Positions 17,369-26,240 of a stretch of DNA of 64,000 bases are shown here, piece by piece. The stretch lies in assembly GCA_964573725.1 (NCBI GenBank), contig CAZNLJ010000022.1, positions 6,025 through 70,024 on the forward strand, in the 5' to 3' direction. Under the pieces are notes generated by a model, which was not told the origin of the DNA, made no database searches, and worked only from the letters and a program-made list of their open reading frames with translations. The translations under genes and the position numbers were made by a program. The first letter of the stretch is position 1; each line of letters starts with the position of its first letter. This stretch comes from UBA6168 sp964573725. Lineage in GTDB: Bacteria; Bacteroidota; Bacteroidia; Chitinophagales; Saprospiraceae.

Positions 17369-18955
17369 ATGACCATGCGATCCCTCCCGCTGCTTGCCAG
17401 CCTCACCTTGTCGCTCTGCCTGCCGGCCGGCCGGCTGGCGGCACAACCGGAACCCGTCGACGACTCCATCAATATCCTGATCCGGAAACACGGGCTGGAG
17501 CAAAGCCAGGTCATGGACATCGCAGGCTGGATTACCGATGTCTACGGACCCCGGTTGACGGGGTCGCCGATGTTGGACAGGGCGACCGGCTGGGCCGTCC
17601 GCAAGCTGGAGGACATGGGCTGGGAAAACGTCCGGCTCGACGAATGGGGGCCCTTCGGCCGGGGCTGGGAACTGCGGCATTTCGATATGCACTGCGAAGG
17701 TCCGATGTATTTCCCGATCCTCGCCTACCCGAAGGCCTGGTCCCCCTCGACGAACGGCACCGTCCGCGGGGATGTCGTCTACCTGGACGCTTCCACGGAA
17801 GCGGAATTGGAAGCCTATCGCGGAAAACTGAAAGGTAAGTTCGTCCTCATAGATACCCTGCGCGTGCTCCAGGAATGGGAAGAGCCCATGGCCAAACGGC
17901 TGACGGCGGAAGAACTGTTGGACCTGGCCAACGCGGCACCGCCCACCCCGCGTCCTTTCCGGAACATACCCCGCAGCGGACGCAACTTCTACCGAACCCT
18001 GCGCGACTTCCTGTACGAGGAAAAACCCCTCGCCACCATCGACCGCAGTTACAAGGGTGACCTCGGCACCGTCTTCGTGTCCGGCGCCAGCGCCCGCAGC
18101 GGAAAAGTCACCGACGAAGGCGCCGAAGTGCTGCCCCAGGTGACCATGGCGGTCGAGCACTACAACCGTATCTTCCGCCTGCTGCAAAAGGATATCCCCG
18201 TCACCCTCCGCATGGACCTGGACGCCGTCTACACCAATCCGGACGGGATGGAACACAATATCATCGCGGACATACCCGGGACGGACCTCCGGGAGGAGGT
18301 CGTCATGTTCGGCGCACATTTCGATTCCTGGCATACGGCCACCGGCGCCACCGACAATGCCGCCGGCAGCGCCGTCATGCTCGAAGTGGCCCGCATCCTC
18401 CAGGAAACCATCCGGGAATCCGGTGTCCGCCCACGCCGCACCCTTCGCCTGGCCCTGTGGACCGGCGAGGAACAAGGCCTCTACGGATCCCGCGGCTATG
18501 TCCGCAACCACCTGGCCACCACCGACGACCTGGGGAACCTGCAGGAAGTGAAACCGGAACAAAGCCGGATCTCCGCCTATTATAACCTCGACAACGGCAC
18601 CGGCCGCATCAGAGGCGTCTACCTCCAGGGTAATGCCCAGGTCGCCCCCATCTTCCGGGCCTGGTTGGATCCCTTCAAGGACCTCGGCGCGACCACGCTG
18701 ACCCTCGACAATACCGGCGGCACCGACCACCTCTCCTTCCATGCCATCGGCATCCCCGGCTTCCAGTTCATCCAGGATAACGTCGCCTACTTCACCCGGA
18801 CCCATCACAGCAACATGGACAACCTCGACCACCTGGTCGAGGACGATCTCCGGCAGGCCGCCACTATCATCGCTTCCTTCGTCTGGCATACCGCCCAGCG
18901 GGATGCCATGCTGCCCCGGCGGGAGCTGGAAACGACACCCGCCGGCAGCCGTTGA
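17369..18955 (+). CDS. Secreted M28-family zinc aminopeptidase with PA-like insert
   Basis: A 528-residue exported metallopeptidase. A signal peptide covers about residues 1-25 (ending GRLAAQ). A protease-associated-type domain lies about 125-290. The M28 catalytic domain has the di-zinc ligands H317 and D319 (GAHFDSWH), D329 (TDNAAGS), the general-base pair E367/E368 (WTGEEQGLYGS), D408 and H480 (RTHHSNMDNLD). Such enzymes trim N-terminal residues from peptides outside the cytoplasm. It follows the lipoprotein gene by 12 nt and is the last gene before the tRNA pair. Confidence 0.9.
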   Translation: MTMRSLPLLASLTLSLCLPAGRLAAQPEPVDDSINILIRKHGLEQSQVMDIAGWITDVYGPRLTGSPMLDRATGWAVRKLEDMGWENVRLDEWGPFGRGWELRHFDMHCEGPMYFPILAYPKAWSPSTNGTVRGDVVYLDASTEAELEAYRGKLKGKFVLIDTLRVLQEWEEPMAKRLTAEELLDLANAAPPTPRPFRNIPRSGRNFYRTLRDFLYEEKPLATIDRSYKGDLGTVFVSGASARSGKVTDEGAEVLPQVTMAVEHYNRIFRLLQKDIPVTLRMDLDAVYTNPDGMEHNIIADIPGTDLREEVVMFGAHFDSWHTATGATDNAAGSAVMLEVARILQETIRESGVRPRRTLRLALWTGEEQGLYGSRGYVRNHLATTDDLGNLQEVKPEQSRISAYYNLDNGTGRIRGVYLQGNAQVAPIFRAWLDPFKDLGATTLTLDNTGGTDHLSFHAIGIPGFQFIQDNVAYFTRTHHSNMDNLDHLVEDDLRQAATIIASFVWHTAQRDAMLPRRELETTPAGSR

Positions 18956-19004
18956 TGACGGACGCTTATTCTTTCAACCCCGCTTATTTTTTTTGACGAA
19001 CCAC

Positions 19005-19034
19005 TTGGCGGAGAACTATTATTTCCTATTTTTG
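19005..19034 (+). promoter_or_regulatory. Promoter of tRNA-Val (-33 TTG and -7 TATTTTTG)
   Basis: TTG at 19005-19007 and TATTTTTG at 19027-19034 are separated by 19 nt, the spacing expected for the Bacteroidota primary sigma factor. The tRNA-Val gene starts 37 nt after the -7 box. Confidence 0.7.
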
Positions 19035-19070
19035 CAGCCGCTTGATCAGAAAGCGAAAAACAAAAAACAA

Positions 19071-19145
19071 GGGTCGTTAGCTCAGTTGGTTTAGAGCGCA
19101 TGCTTGACAGGCATGAGGTCACTGGTTCGAATCCAGTACGACCCA
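19071..19145 (+). tRNA. tRNA-Val (anticodon GAC)
   Basis: A full cloverleaf can be folded: acceptor GGGTCGT pairs with ACGACCC, D-stem GCTC/GAGC, anticodon stem CATGC/GCATG around loop TTGACAG (anticodon GAC), and T-arm ACTGG-TTCGAAT-CCAGT. The discriminator base is A. The 3' CCA is not encoded (genomic bases CCT). 75 nt. Confidence 0.95.
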
Positions 19146-19256
19146 CCTTCCCCGGTCGCGGTTCGCCTGAAATCATTCGTTGTCCTCCCATTTCCCCTTG
19201 CTGAAAAGGCTTCCGCCGGACGATTCCGTCGTCCGACCCAAAACCGGACCGGAAGA

Positions 19257-19330
19257 CGGGGTGTAGCTCAGCCCGGTAGAGTACACGTCTGGGGGGCGTG
19301 TGGTCGCAGGTTCAAATCCTGTCACCCCGA
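19257..19330 (+). tRNA. tRNA-Pro (anticodon GGG)
   Basis: Acceptor CGGGGTG pairs with CACCCCG; anticodon stem CACGT/GCGTG encloses loop CTGGGGG (anticodon GGG); T-arm GCAGG-TTCAAAT-CCTGT. The discriminator is A and CCA is not encoded. 74 nt. It lies 111 nt after tRNA-Val and directly before a strong terminator, so the two may share a transcript. Confidence 0.95.
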
Positions 19331-19343
19331 CACAATTCCAAAA

Positions 19344-19375
19344 GGAGTTGCGCACCCGCGCAGCTCCTTTTTTTT
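19344..19375 (+). terminator. Intrinsic terminator after the tRNA pair
   Basis: Stem GGAGTTGCG / CGCAGCTCC (nine pairs including one G-U) with a short loop, followed by eight T residues at 19368-19375. It sits 13 nt after tRNA-Pro. Confidence 0.85.
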
Positions 19376-19719
19376 CGGCCGGACACACACAAGCCCTCCG
19401 GCTCGGGAAGACGGTCCTCGCCATCCGGCATCGGACGTACCAACCGATGCCACGCCGCAACCACAGGCGGGAAAATACCACCCTCCGCCAATCCATTCCA
19501 CCGACCTGCCCGGCATGCCCGCCTCGGCACCCGATGTGGTCCGGCATCGAAAACCGCCGGGCAAGCGCAGGACAGCCCCCCCCGAAGGTTGACCGCCGAT
19601 GCCAGGACCAAGCCGGATTTTTATTGATTCCGGGCGCCTCGATATACCGACTAGTGCCGGATTTCATTACATTCGTGATAAATACGCCACCACCAGCCAT
19701 TTCATAACCAGAAGCGCCT
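19376..19719. other. Intergenic region, no gene seen
   Basis: About 340 nt between the tRNA terminator and the next gene. Short frames here look like GC-driven shadows. A TACATTCG at 19668-19675 is one base off the -7 consensus and may serve the downstream gene. No integrase, no repeat of the tRNA 3' end and no other RNA structure was recognised. Confidence 0.4.
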
Positions 19720-20769
19720 ATGCAGCAGGAAACCGACCGATACCTGGAAAATTGGAAATCATTTTTCCGCGCCGCCATCTCCTTCCGGGATTTGGCACCC
19801 TGGGACTGGATGTCTGACTCGGACCTGTTCGGCGTCGAGGATCCGGACAGCGGCCTGGTCAGCTGGTGTTCCATCATGGGTGCCGCGGGAGAAGTGTTCG
19901 GCATTTCCGTTTTCCTGGGGACGGCGGGATACCATTCCCTGCTCAAACTCATGTCCGGTCCCGCCTGGGAGGAGGGAGAGGCGGACCGTCGCAATGTGAT
20001 GATGGAGCAACACCTGCTCAAGGTGGAGTTCGTCGACCGGAAGGAAACGGAAGCGGTCGACCGGGAACTGTTGCGCATGGCAGGCATCCGCTGCCGCGGG
20101 GCCCGGCAATGGATCCAGGTCCGGGCGATGAAGCCGGGCGGCTACCTGCCGTTCCCTGTTTCCGAGGACGAGGCCGAATTCCTGGTCTATGTGCTGGAGC
20201 AAGCCGCGGAAGTCGCGGGGCGCTTGCGGAAGGAGTGGATTCCCCTGCGGGATGCAGCGCGGGGCATACTCGTCCGGACACCCCGGATTGTCAACGGCCA
20301 ATTGACCTGGCAGGATACCTACCGGCCGGCACCAGCGCCGGATAAGCAACCGCCCCCCAGGCCGATCGATGCCGACCAGGTAAGCCAACTGAAACGGCAA
20401 CTTCCCCTCAGGGACAAAGCAGTGCTGCTGAGCCTGGGTTTCGGCTTCGGAATCCTCATCCGCAACCGAACGGATACAATGCCCTACATCCCCAGGATAG
20501 CGATATGGATGTCCGAAGCGCACGGCCATGTCATCCACCAGCAAGTTTTCTTGCCGGAAGATTTCGAGCACCAGTTCGACGCACATTTCCTTGATTTCCT
20601 CCGGAAACTTTCATTCATCCCCTCCGCTATCGTCACCGATACCAGGATGGGCCTGGAAGTCCTGGAACCGCTGGCCCGGGCTTTCGGTATCGAACTTGTC
20701 CAGGATCCGGCGCAGGAAGCTTTCCTGAGCCTCGCCATCGCGATGCGGAGGTTCTTGCACGGGGGATAA
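19720..20769 (+). CDS. Uncharacterised protein resembling DUF7309/DUF6930 two-domain proteins
   Basis: A 349-residue soluble protein without signal peptide or membrane segments. The N-terminal half has WDWMSDSDLFGVEDPDSG, followed by WCSIMGAAGEVFGISVFLG. The C-terminal half has LGFGFGILIRNRTDTMPYIP and ends with FIPSAIVTDTRMGLEVLEPLA. From memory this order matches proteins annotated DUF7309 plus DUF6930, which are widespread but uncharacterised. A Pro-rich linker (about residues 205-220) joins the halves. It is monocistronic, downstream of the tRNA terminator. A hairpin with an 8-bp stem (20778-20806) follows the stop but lacks a T-tract. Confidence 0.7.
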   Translation: MQQETDRYLENWKSFFRAAISFRDLAPWDWMSDSDLFGVEDPDSGLVSWCSIMGAAGEVFGISVFLGTAGYHSLLKLMSGPAWEEGEADRRNVMMEQHLLKVEFVDRKETEAVDRELLRMAGIRCRGARQWIQVRAMKPGGYLPFPVSEDEAEFLVYVLEQAAEVAGRLRKEWIPLRDAARGILVRTPRIVNGQLTWQDTYRPAPAPDKQPPPRPIDADQVSQLKRQLPLRDKAVLLSLGFGFGILIRNRTDTMPYIPRIAIWMSEAHGHVIHQQVFLPEDFEHQFDAHFLDFLRKLSFIPSAIVTDTRMGLEVLEPLARAFGIELVQDPAQEAFLSLAIAMRRFLHGG

Positions 20770-21018
20770 GGAAATCCCCGGCGGCAGGCCTCCGGCAAGC
20801 CGCCGGGCATCCTCCCCGGGAAGGGCGGCATCCTTTCCGGCCATATGGAGTTCCCGCATTGCCCACAGCAGGTCCGCCGATGACCGGCTTTGCTGTCAAC
20901 CGTACCGCACCCTGTTTGCTACAACGGAACTACCGTCGGTCCGCCGGCGGGATCCAAAAAAATGGGAACCGGCCGGTGAGGCACCTTTCGGGCGGCTGCC
21001 GCCGGTTTCCACCATCCA

Positions 21019-22452
21019 ATGGTCATGAAACGACAACTTCCCATCCTGCTGAGCCTGTGCATGGTATTGCTGACAGGCCGCCTGGCTGGCCAACCGCACC
21101 GGCTGGTGGTGCTGACGGATATCGAGGCCGACCCCGATGATGCCCAAACCTTGGTGCGGTTGTTATTGTACGCCAATCAAATCGAGCTGGAAGCCCTGGT
21201 CGCCACCACCTCCACCCATCAGCGGACCAGGGTCGCACCGGAAACCATCCGCCGGATCATCCGGGCGTACGGGCAGGTACGTCCCAACCTGTTGCGCCAT
21301 GAACCGGGCTATCCGACGGAGGAGGCCTTGCTCGCCTGTGTCACCCAGGGACTGCCCCTCTACGGCATGGAAGGGGTCGGCGAGGGGAAAGACTCCGAGG
21401 GATCCGAGCGAATCATCCGGATACTGGAAAAACCCGACGACCGGCCCGTCTACGTATCGGTTTGGGGCGGACCCAACACCTTCGCCCAGGCGCTCTGGAA
21501 GCTGCGGCAGACCCGGCGGCCGGAAGATTGCGACCGGTTGTTGCGCAAGCTCCGGGTCTACACCATCTCCGACCAGGACGACAGCGGCAGCTGGATCCGG
21601 CGGACCTTCCCCGACCTGAGCTACATCGTCAGCCCCGGCGACTATTTCCGGTCCACCTGGATCGGCATCAACCGGCCGGTGCCCGGCATCGACAACGAGG
21701 TCATCTCGAACCGCTGGCTGGCCGCGCACATCCAACAGGGACACGGCCCCCTGGGTGCGCAATATCCGGATGTCGCCTACGGCATGGAAGGGGACACCCC
21801 CTCCTGGCTTTCCCTGATCCCCAACGGTTTGAGCGATCCCGAAAGGCCGGATTGGGGCGGTTGGGGCGGAAGGTACGAACTGTATCGCCCCACCGAGGTG
21901 CCGCCGGGGCTGACCGGCGGGGTGCCCATCGAACCGGAAACCCGTCCCATCTGGACCCATGCCGTCGATTCCTTCATCCCCCGGATTCCGGGGATCCACG
22001 GCCGGGCCATCCGCAAGGATACCCTCAACTTCACCGGCAACCAGGTGACCCTCTGGCGTTGGCGCGACGATTTCCAACACGATTTCGCCGCCCGCATGGA
22101 CTGGTGTACCCAACCCTTCGAAGCGGCCAACCATCCCCCCGTCCCATTATTGGCCCATCCCGATACCCTGAGCGTCCGCAGCGGCGATTTCTTCCGGTTG
22201 GATGCGGCCGGCACCTACGACCCGGATGGGGACAGCCTGAGCTTCTGGTGGTTCCATTACCCCGAACCGGGCACCTACCGCGGCGGCACCATCGAATTCA
22301 GTCCCTTGTCGGAAAATCTCCAGCATATCCACACCATCCGGGCCCCCGCCGTCAACAAGCCGGAAACCGCCCACTTCATCCTACGGGTCACCGACAAGGG
22401 AAGCCCGCCCTTATCCAGGTACCGAAGGGTCGTCGTCACCATCACCCCCTGA
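21019..22452 (+). CDS. Secreted DUF1593 nucleoside-hydrolase-like protein with C-terminal Ig-like domain
   Basis: A 477-residue exported protein with a signal peptide (MKRQLPILLSLCMVLLTG, cleavage near LAGQP). The N-terminal domain begins LVVLTDIEADPDDAQTLVRLL, an Asp cluster like the calcium-binding motif of inosine-uridine nucleoside hydrolases, as in DUF1593 proteins (the Saccharophagus Sde0182 type). From about residue 375 there is a PKD/Ig-like C-terminal domain (LDAAGTYDPDGDSLSFWWFHY). Substrate unknown; related proteins occur in polysaccharide-degrading bacteria, suggesting a glycoside or nucleoside hydrolase. ATGs at 21019 and 21025 are both in frame and give the same signal peptide. 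Confidence 0.85.
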   Translation: MVMKRQLPILLSLCMVLLTGRLAGQPHRLVVLTDIEADPDDAQTLVRLLLYANQIELEALVATTSTHQRTRVAPETIRRIIRAYGQVRPNLLRHEPGYPTEEALLACVTQGLPLYGMEGVGEGKDSEGSERIIRILEKPDDRPVYVSVWGGPNTFAQALWKLRQTRRPEDCDRLLRKLRVYTISDQDDSGSWIRRTFPDLSYIVSPGDYFRSTWIGINRPVPGIDNEVISNRWLAAHIQQGHGPLGAQYPDVAYGMEGDTPSWLSLIPNGLSDPERPDWGGWGGRYELYRPTEVPPGLTGGVPIEPETRPIWTHAVDSFIPRIPGIHGRAIRKDTLNFTGNQVTLWRWRDDFQHDFAARMDWCTQPFEAANHPPVPLLAHPDTLSVRSGDFFRLDAAGTYDPDGDSLSFWWFHYPEPGTYRGGTIEFSPLSENLQHIHTIRAPAVNKPETAHFILRVTDKGSPPLSRYRRVVVTITP

Positions 22453-22626
22453 CGATGGCCGCCGCGGCAATCCCGCCCACCATCCGATACCGACGACGGG
22501 CGGATGATCGAGGCCCCTCCGCCTGAAGCCGGGCCGGGCCAGCGTGTGCGTCCGAACCGTTTCCGGCATCGACGACCACCCGAAAAAAAAATCCGGGCGG
22601 AAGGTAGCCCAAAGACCACTTTCCAT

Positions 22627-22634
22627 TAACTTTG
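22627..22634 (+). promoter_or_regulatory. -7 promoter box for the membrane-protein/regulator cluster
   Basis: TAACTTTG, an exact TAnnTTTG match, 20 nt before the ATG at 22655. Confidence 0.6.
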
Positions 22635-22654
22635 TATTTCAAAGTACTTTTAAA

Positions 22655-23299
22655 ATGAAAAAAGACAATACCGCCGAGCAGCTGGCCGCGTTGGCGGACA
22701 TCCGGGATATGGTGGCCAAATCGGCCAGGTTCCCATCGGTCAGCGGCACGGCCGGGCTGTTTGCCGGCCTGTTGGCGCTGGCAGGTACGGCGCTTGCGGC
22801 GGACATGATGGGCTGTTCCCTTTTCGACACCGGCTGTTACGCCGCCCTGTTCGACGAGCCGGACCGCGTGTCGCCGGGTTTAGGTCCTTGGTTGTGGCTC
22901 GACTTCGGAACCGTCCTGGTGCTGTCCCTATCCGCAGGCGTAGGCTGGGCGCTTCGAAAAGCCCGGCGGCAGCGGGTGCCCCTGCGGGGCGGGGTGGCCG
23001 GCCGCCTGCTCCTGGCGTTCGGTACGCCCTTGGTAACCGGAGGCCTGTGCTGCCTGGCATTGCTGAAGCACGGGCACTACGGCTGGCTGGCCCCTGCCAC
23101 CCTGCTGTTCTACGGACTGGCGCTGTTGGCCGCCGCCCCTTTCACCATCACCGCCGTCCGCTATCTGGGATGGACGGAGGTGGCGACCGGCTTGGTGGTC
23201 GCCTATTTTCCCGCCACCGGCCTCGTGGGCTGGGCCTTCGGGTTTGGCCTGCTGCACCTGGTCTACGGCGGCTGGATCCGATACACCCGACAGTCCTGA
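22655..23299 (+). CDS. Polytopic membrane protein of unknown function, upstream of a winged-helix regulator
   Basis: A 214-residue protein with a short soluble N-terminus (MKKDNTAEQLAALADIRDMV) and about five to six hydrophobic helices from residue 35 to the end. No catalytic motif was recognised. The start is set by the ATG at 22655, 20 nt after a perfect -7 box; upstream extension lacks a leader-like sequence. The next gene, 5 nt later, is a small winged-helix regulator and a second membrane protein follows it. The three-gene pattern suggests the regulator controls, or is controlled by, the membrane proteins. Confidence 0.75.
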   Translation: MKKDNTAEQLAALADIRDMVAKSARFPSVSGTAGLFAGLLALAGTALAADMMGCSLFDTGCYAALFDEPDRVSPGLGPWLWLDFGTVLVLSLSAGVGWALRKARRQRVPLRGGVAGRLLLAFGTPLVTGGLCCLALLKHGHYGWLAPATLLFYGLALLAAAPFTITAVRYLGWTEVATGLVVAYFPATGLVGWAFGFGLLHLVYGGWIRYTRQS

Positions 23300-23304
23300 A
23301 CCCT

Positions 23305-23601
23305 ATGCTGGAAGCCTGGAACAAAGCATTCGAGAGCAAGGTCCGGCTGGCCGTCATGTCACTCCTCATGGTGCGGGAAACCATCGATTTCCCGACCTTG
23401 AAATCGCAACTGGACCTGACGGACGGCAACCTGGCCAGCCACCTGGCCGCCTTGGAGAAGCTGGAATACATCCAGGTCAGCAAGCGGTTCGTCGGCAAAC
23501 GGCCCAATACCTCCTACCAGGCCACCCCGCTCGGCCGGGAGGCTTTCCATGCCCACCTGGCCGCCCTTGAAAAATTCATCCGGCAAGGGCCCCCACGATG
23601 A
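23305..23601 (+). CDS. Winged-helix transcriptional regulator (ArsR/MarR-like, HTH_34 type)
   Basis: A 98-residue DNA-binding protein. The pattern VRLAVMSLLMVRETIDFPTL, LTDGNLASHLAALEKLEYI and FVGKRPNTSYQATPLGREAF is a canonical winged helix: helix 2, the recognition helix with the N-LASHL core, then the wing. Such single-domain proteins regulate adjacent membrane or DUF4153-like genes. It lies 5 nt after one membrane protein gene and directly before another (stop overlapping a possible ATG as ATGA at 23598-23601), indicating tight co-transcription. No ligand-binding domain is present. Confidence 0.88.
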   Translation: MLEAWNKAFESKVRLAVMSLLMVRETIDFPTLKSQLDLTDGNLASHLAALEKLEYIQVSKRFVGKRPNTSYQATPLGREAFHAHLAALEKFIRQGPPR

Positions 23602-23639
23602 CCCCATGCGTTTGTCCTCATCTTTTCAACCTTATTCTT

Positions 23640-24929
23640 ATGGAAAATCCATTGTCCATCGATCCTGCGGGTCAACAGGAAAGCCACGCCGACCTCATCC
23701 TGCGGCATCTCGACGACCCGGCCAGCCTGGAGACCTTGTACCGGAGCGACAAGCGTCGGTTCCGGGACAGCTTCCTGGCTTTGTACGAAGCACACCGGGA
23801 CCATCCGGTGGCCCGGGTGTGGTACGAGCGGCTCCGCCGGCCGGGCGAACCCTTTCGCTGGGGCCCTCGAAAAGAACTGCCATTCCTGGTCGTCGCCGCC
23901 CTGTTGGCCGGGTGCCTGGCCAAGCTGCCCGAATGGCTGACCCTCGATGCCGACAATTTCTACATCCGTACCTTCGGCTTCCTTGTTTTTCCCGGCCTGA
24001 CCGCCTATTTCCTGCGGCAATGGGGCTTCCGCCCGAGTCGCGGCTGGATACCGCCCCTGGTCATCCTGGTAAGCGGCCTGTATATTTGGTTGCTGCCGGA
24101 CCGGAGGGACAGCGACACCCTGTTGTTGGCCGCCCTGCACCTGCCCGGCATACTTTGGATGTGCCTCGGCTACGCATTCACGGGAGGGGAATGGAAAGAT
24201 ACCGGCAGGCGGCTGGCCTTCCTCGGCTACAACGGCGACCTGTTGGTCATGCTGGCCATCCTGATGCTCAGCGGCGGACTCTTCACCGGCGTGACCATCA
24301 ACCTGTACGGACTGGTCGGTCTCGATATCGAGGAATTCTATTTCCAACAGGTGGCCATCTGGGGCTTGGCCGCCCTACCCCTGCTGGCCACCTACCTGGT
24401 GCGGCACAATCCGGTGCTGGTCGGCCGGATCTCCCCCCTGGTCGCCGCCCTCTTCACACCGGTCACCTTCCTGGCCCTGCTCGTTTTCCTGGTGGCCTGG
24501 GCCTTGGGCGGAAAACCACTTCATGTCGACCGGGATTTCCTGCTCCTTTTCAATGTGCTGCTGGTAGGAGTCATGGCCATCGTCTTGTTTTCGATTACGG
24601 ATGCGGACAAGCGGGCAGCCGCTCCCTCCGGCCGATGGTGGTTGGCCGGGCTGTGTGCCCTGACGCTGGTGTTGAACGGCATGGCCTTGTCCGCCATTTC
24701 CATGCGGCTGTCCGCTTTCGGTGCCAGCCCCAACCGCCTGGCGGTCCTTGGCGCCAACCTCCTGATGTTCATTCATTTGGGAAAAATAACCCTGACCCTG
24801 TTCCGGTCGCTGGCCGGCAAGCGGGACCGTTCGCAGCTCGGGGATAGCCTGACGGCATTCCTGCCGGTGTATGGCATTTGGTTTGCCTTCGTCACTTTCC
24901 TGCTGCCCTGGTTGTTCGGCTTCGCCTGA
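23640..24929 (+). CDS. Large polytopic membrane protein, DUF4153-like
   Basis: A 429-residue membrane protein with a soluble N-terminal segment of about 75 residues and then roughly ten to twelve hydrophobic helices. I chose ATG 23640 (MENPLSIDP). An in-frame ATG at 23598 overlaps the regulator stop codon in an ATGA arrangement and would add 14 residues, so translational coupling from that start is possible. The helix pattern and pairing with a winged-helix regulator resemble DUF4153 proteins, whose function is unknown. No transporter or enzyme motif was seen. Confidence 0.75.
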   Translation: MENPLSIDPAGQQESHADLILRHLDDPASLETLYRSDKRRFRDSFLALYEAHRDHPVARVWYERLRRPGEPFRWGPRKELPFLVVAALLAGCLAKLPEWLTLDADNFYIRTFGFLVFPGLTAYFLRQWGFRPSRGWIPPLVILVSGLYIWLLPDRRDSDTLLLAALHLPGILWMCLGYAFTGGEWKDTGRRLAFLGYNGDLLVMLAILMLSGGLFTGVTINLYGLVGLDIEEFYFQQVAIWGLAALPLLATYLVRHNPVLVGRISPLVAALFTPVTFLALLVFLVAWALGGKPLHVDRDFLLLFNVLLVGVMAIVLFSITDADKRAAAPSGRWWLAGLCALTLVLNGMALSAISMRLSAFGASPNRLAVLGANLLMFIHLGKITLTLFRSLAGKRDRSQLGDSLTAFLPVYGIWFAFVTFLLPWLFGFA

Positions 24930-25352
24930 CGGAAATGCATGTCCCGGGTATCGGTGACAGGATAAGATCCGCCGCACCGTTCCCACGCATCCTTCGTACC
25001 CCAAGAACCGGATCGTCTATTTTTATGGCCAGGTTCGCATCGTTGAATGAGAACGTAACCTTCCCATAACCAACGCGTCTTACCTGCCTGTCCCGCCTTC
25101 CGGAGCGGGCGCGCCGGCTACGGGTCCTAAAAACTCTTGTGGGTACGGGTCTACGGCCCGCGCCCTTTACAAGGGTGGCCGCAGCACATTGGCAATTACA
25201 GGCACTAAAAAAATGATGGAAAATCAAGTTCTGACAATTGCTGGTTTTGCAAGGTCGAGGTACGGAAGCTGCGTTCCCGGGAATCCGGTCGGGAGTTCCC
25301 CACCGGGGCGGCCCACCTGGCCGAGGCATTCCCTGCCCAAACGATACAGCCC
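24930..25352. other. Intergenic region, no gene seen
   Basis: About 420 nt containing runs such as GGAGCGGGCGCGCC and AT-richer stretches near 25170-25250. A TGGTTTTG at 25242-25249 is one base from the -7 consensus and could drive the hydrolase at 25353. A minus-strand frame crossing the region has no recognisable domain. Confidence 0.35.
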
Positions 25353-26216
25353 ATGAAAAGCACAAGAACGGCCGCGGCCGGCGGCCGGCAAGATCCGACG
25401 GAGCGGTATTTCCGGGTACATCCGCAGGTATCGCTCCGGGTCGTAAGTTTCGGGGAAGGCGGTTCCCCGACGGCAGGCCGGCCTCCGGTCGTCCTGCTCG
25501 GCGGGTTGGCGACCGTCATCGACGGTTTCCTGCCCTTGCTGTCCGACCTCGCCCCGGATTTTTCCGTCCATTACGTGGAAACCCGGGAAAAACATACGTC
25601 CCGCATCTCCGGTCGGATCGGGTACGACGTACCGTCCATGAGTAGCGACCTGCCCGGCCTGATCCGGCAACTCGACCTGCCGGACCGGGGGTACGTCCTG
25701 GCCGGCTATTCCTTGGGCGCTGCGGTGGTGGCGGACGCATTCCGGCGACTCGAACGGAAACCCCGTTGCCTGGTGCTGGCGGAACCGACGCCGGTGCTGC
25801 ACCTGCCATGGTGGGGGTCGGCACTGGTCCGGTCGATGGGCGTCCCGCTGTATCCCGTGCTGCGCCGGTTCGCCCAATGGTATCTCCGCACGTTTCGGAT
25901 GGATGCGGAGGCGGACCCGGAAATCGCCTTGATCACGGCGAGGGCCTTGCGGCAGGCGGATCCCGTGAAGTTACGGGATTGCGTCTTGGCGAACATAGGT
26001 TACGGAGCATGGGATTCCTTGGCGGGAATCGACTGTCCTACCCTGTTGGTGACGGCTTCCAAGGACACCCTGCATGTCCTGGCGGATGCCCGCCGCATGC
26101 AGGCGGGCATCCGGGACTGCCGGACGGTCGACCTGCTGGACAACCGGCAGACACACCAGGCCGCCATGGGACAGCTCCTGCGGTCGTTCCTCGACGAACT
26201 GGACGGCCGCCGGTAA
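25353..26216 (+). CDS. Alpha/beta-fold hydrolase
   Basis: A 287-residue cytoplasmic alpha/beta hydrolase. PPVVLLGGLATVIDGFLPLL supplies the oxyanion-hole strand, GYSLGA is the nucleophile elbow (Ser), TLLVTASKDTLHV contributes the acidic residue, and His in RQTHQAAM is the likely catalytic His. The fold suits an esterase, thioesterase or acyl-transfer enzyme; substrate unknown. It is not obviously in an operon: 423 nt upstream are empty and the next gene is convergent 24 nt downstream. Confidence 0.85.
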   Translation: MKSTRTAAAGGRQDPTERYFRVHPQVSLRVVSFGEGGSPTAGRPPVVLLGGLATVIDGFLPLLSDLAPDFSVHYVETREKHTSRISGRIGYDVPSMSSDLPGLIRQLDLPDRGYVLAGYSLGAAVVADAFRRLERKPRCLVLAEPTPVLHLPWWGSALVRSMGVPLYPVLRRFAQWYLRTFRMDAEADPEIALITARALRQADPVKLRDCVLANIGYGAWDSLAGIDCPTLLVTASKDTLHVLADARRMQAGIRDCRTVDLLDNRQTHQAAMGQLLRSFLDELDGRR

Positions 26217-26240
26217 TCCGGAAGATCGGGAGCCTCCGGC

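Noticed and set aside
19071..21018. tRNA-associated integrative element
   Set aside because: No integrase, no direct repeat of the tRNA 3' ends and no phage genes were seen.
24892..25365. Minus-strand 157-codon frame in the gene-free interval
   Set aside because: No start context, promoter or recognisable domain; partly antisense to the membrane protein end.
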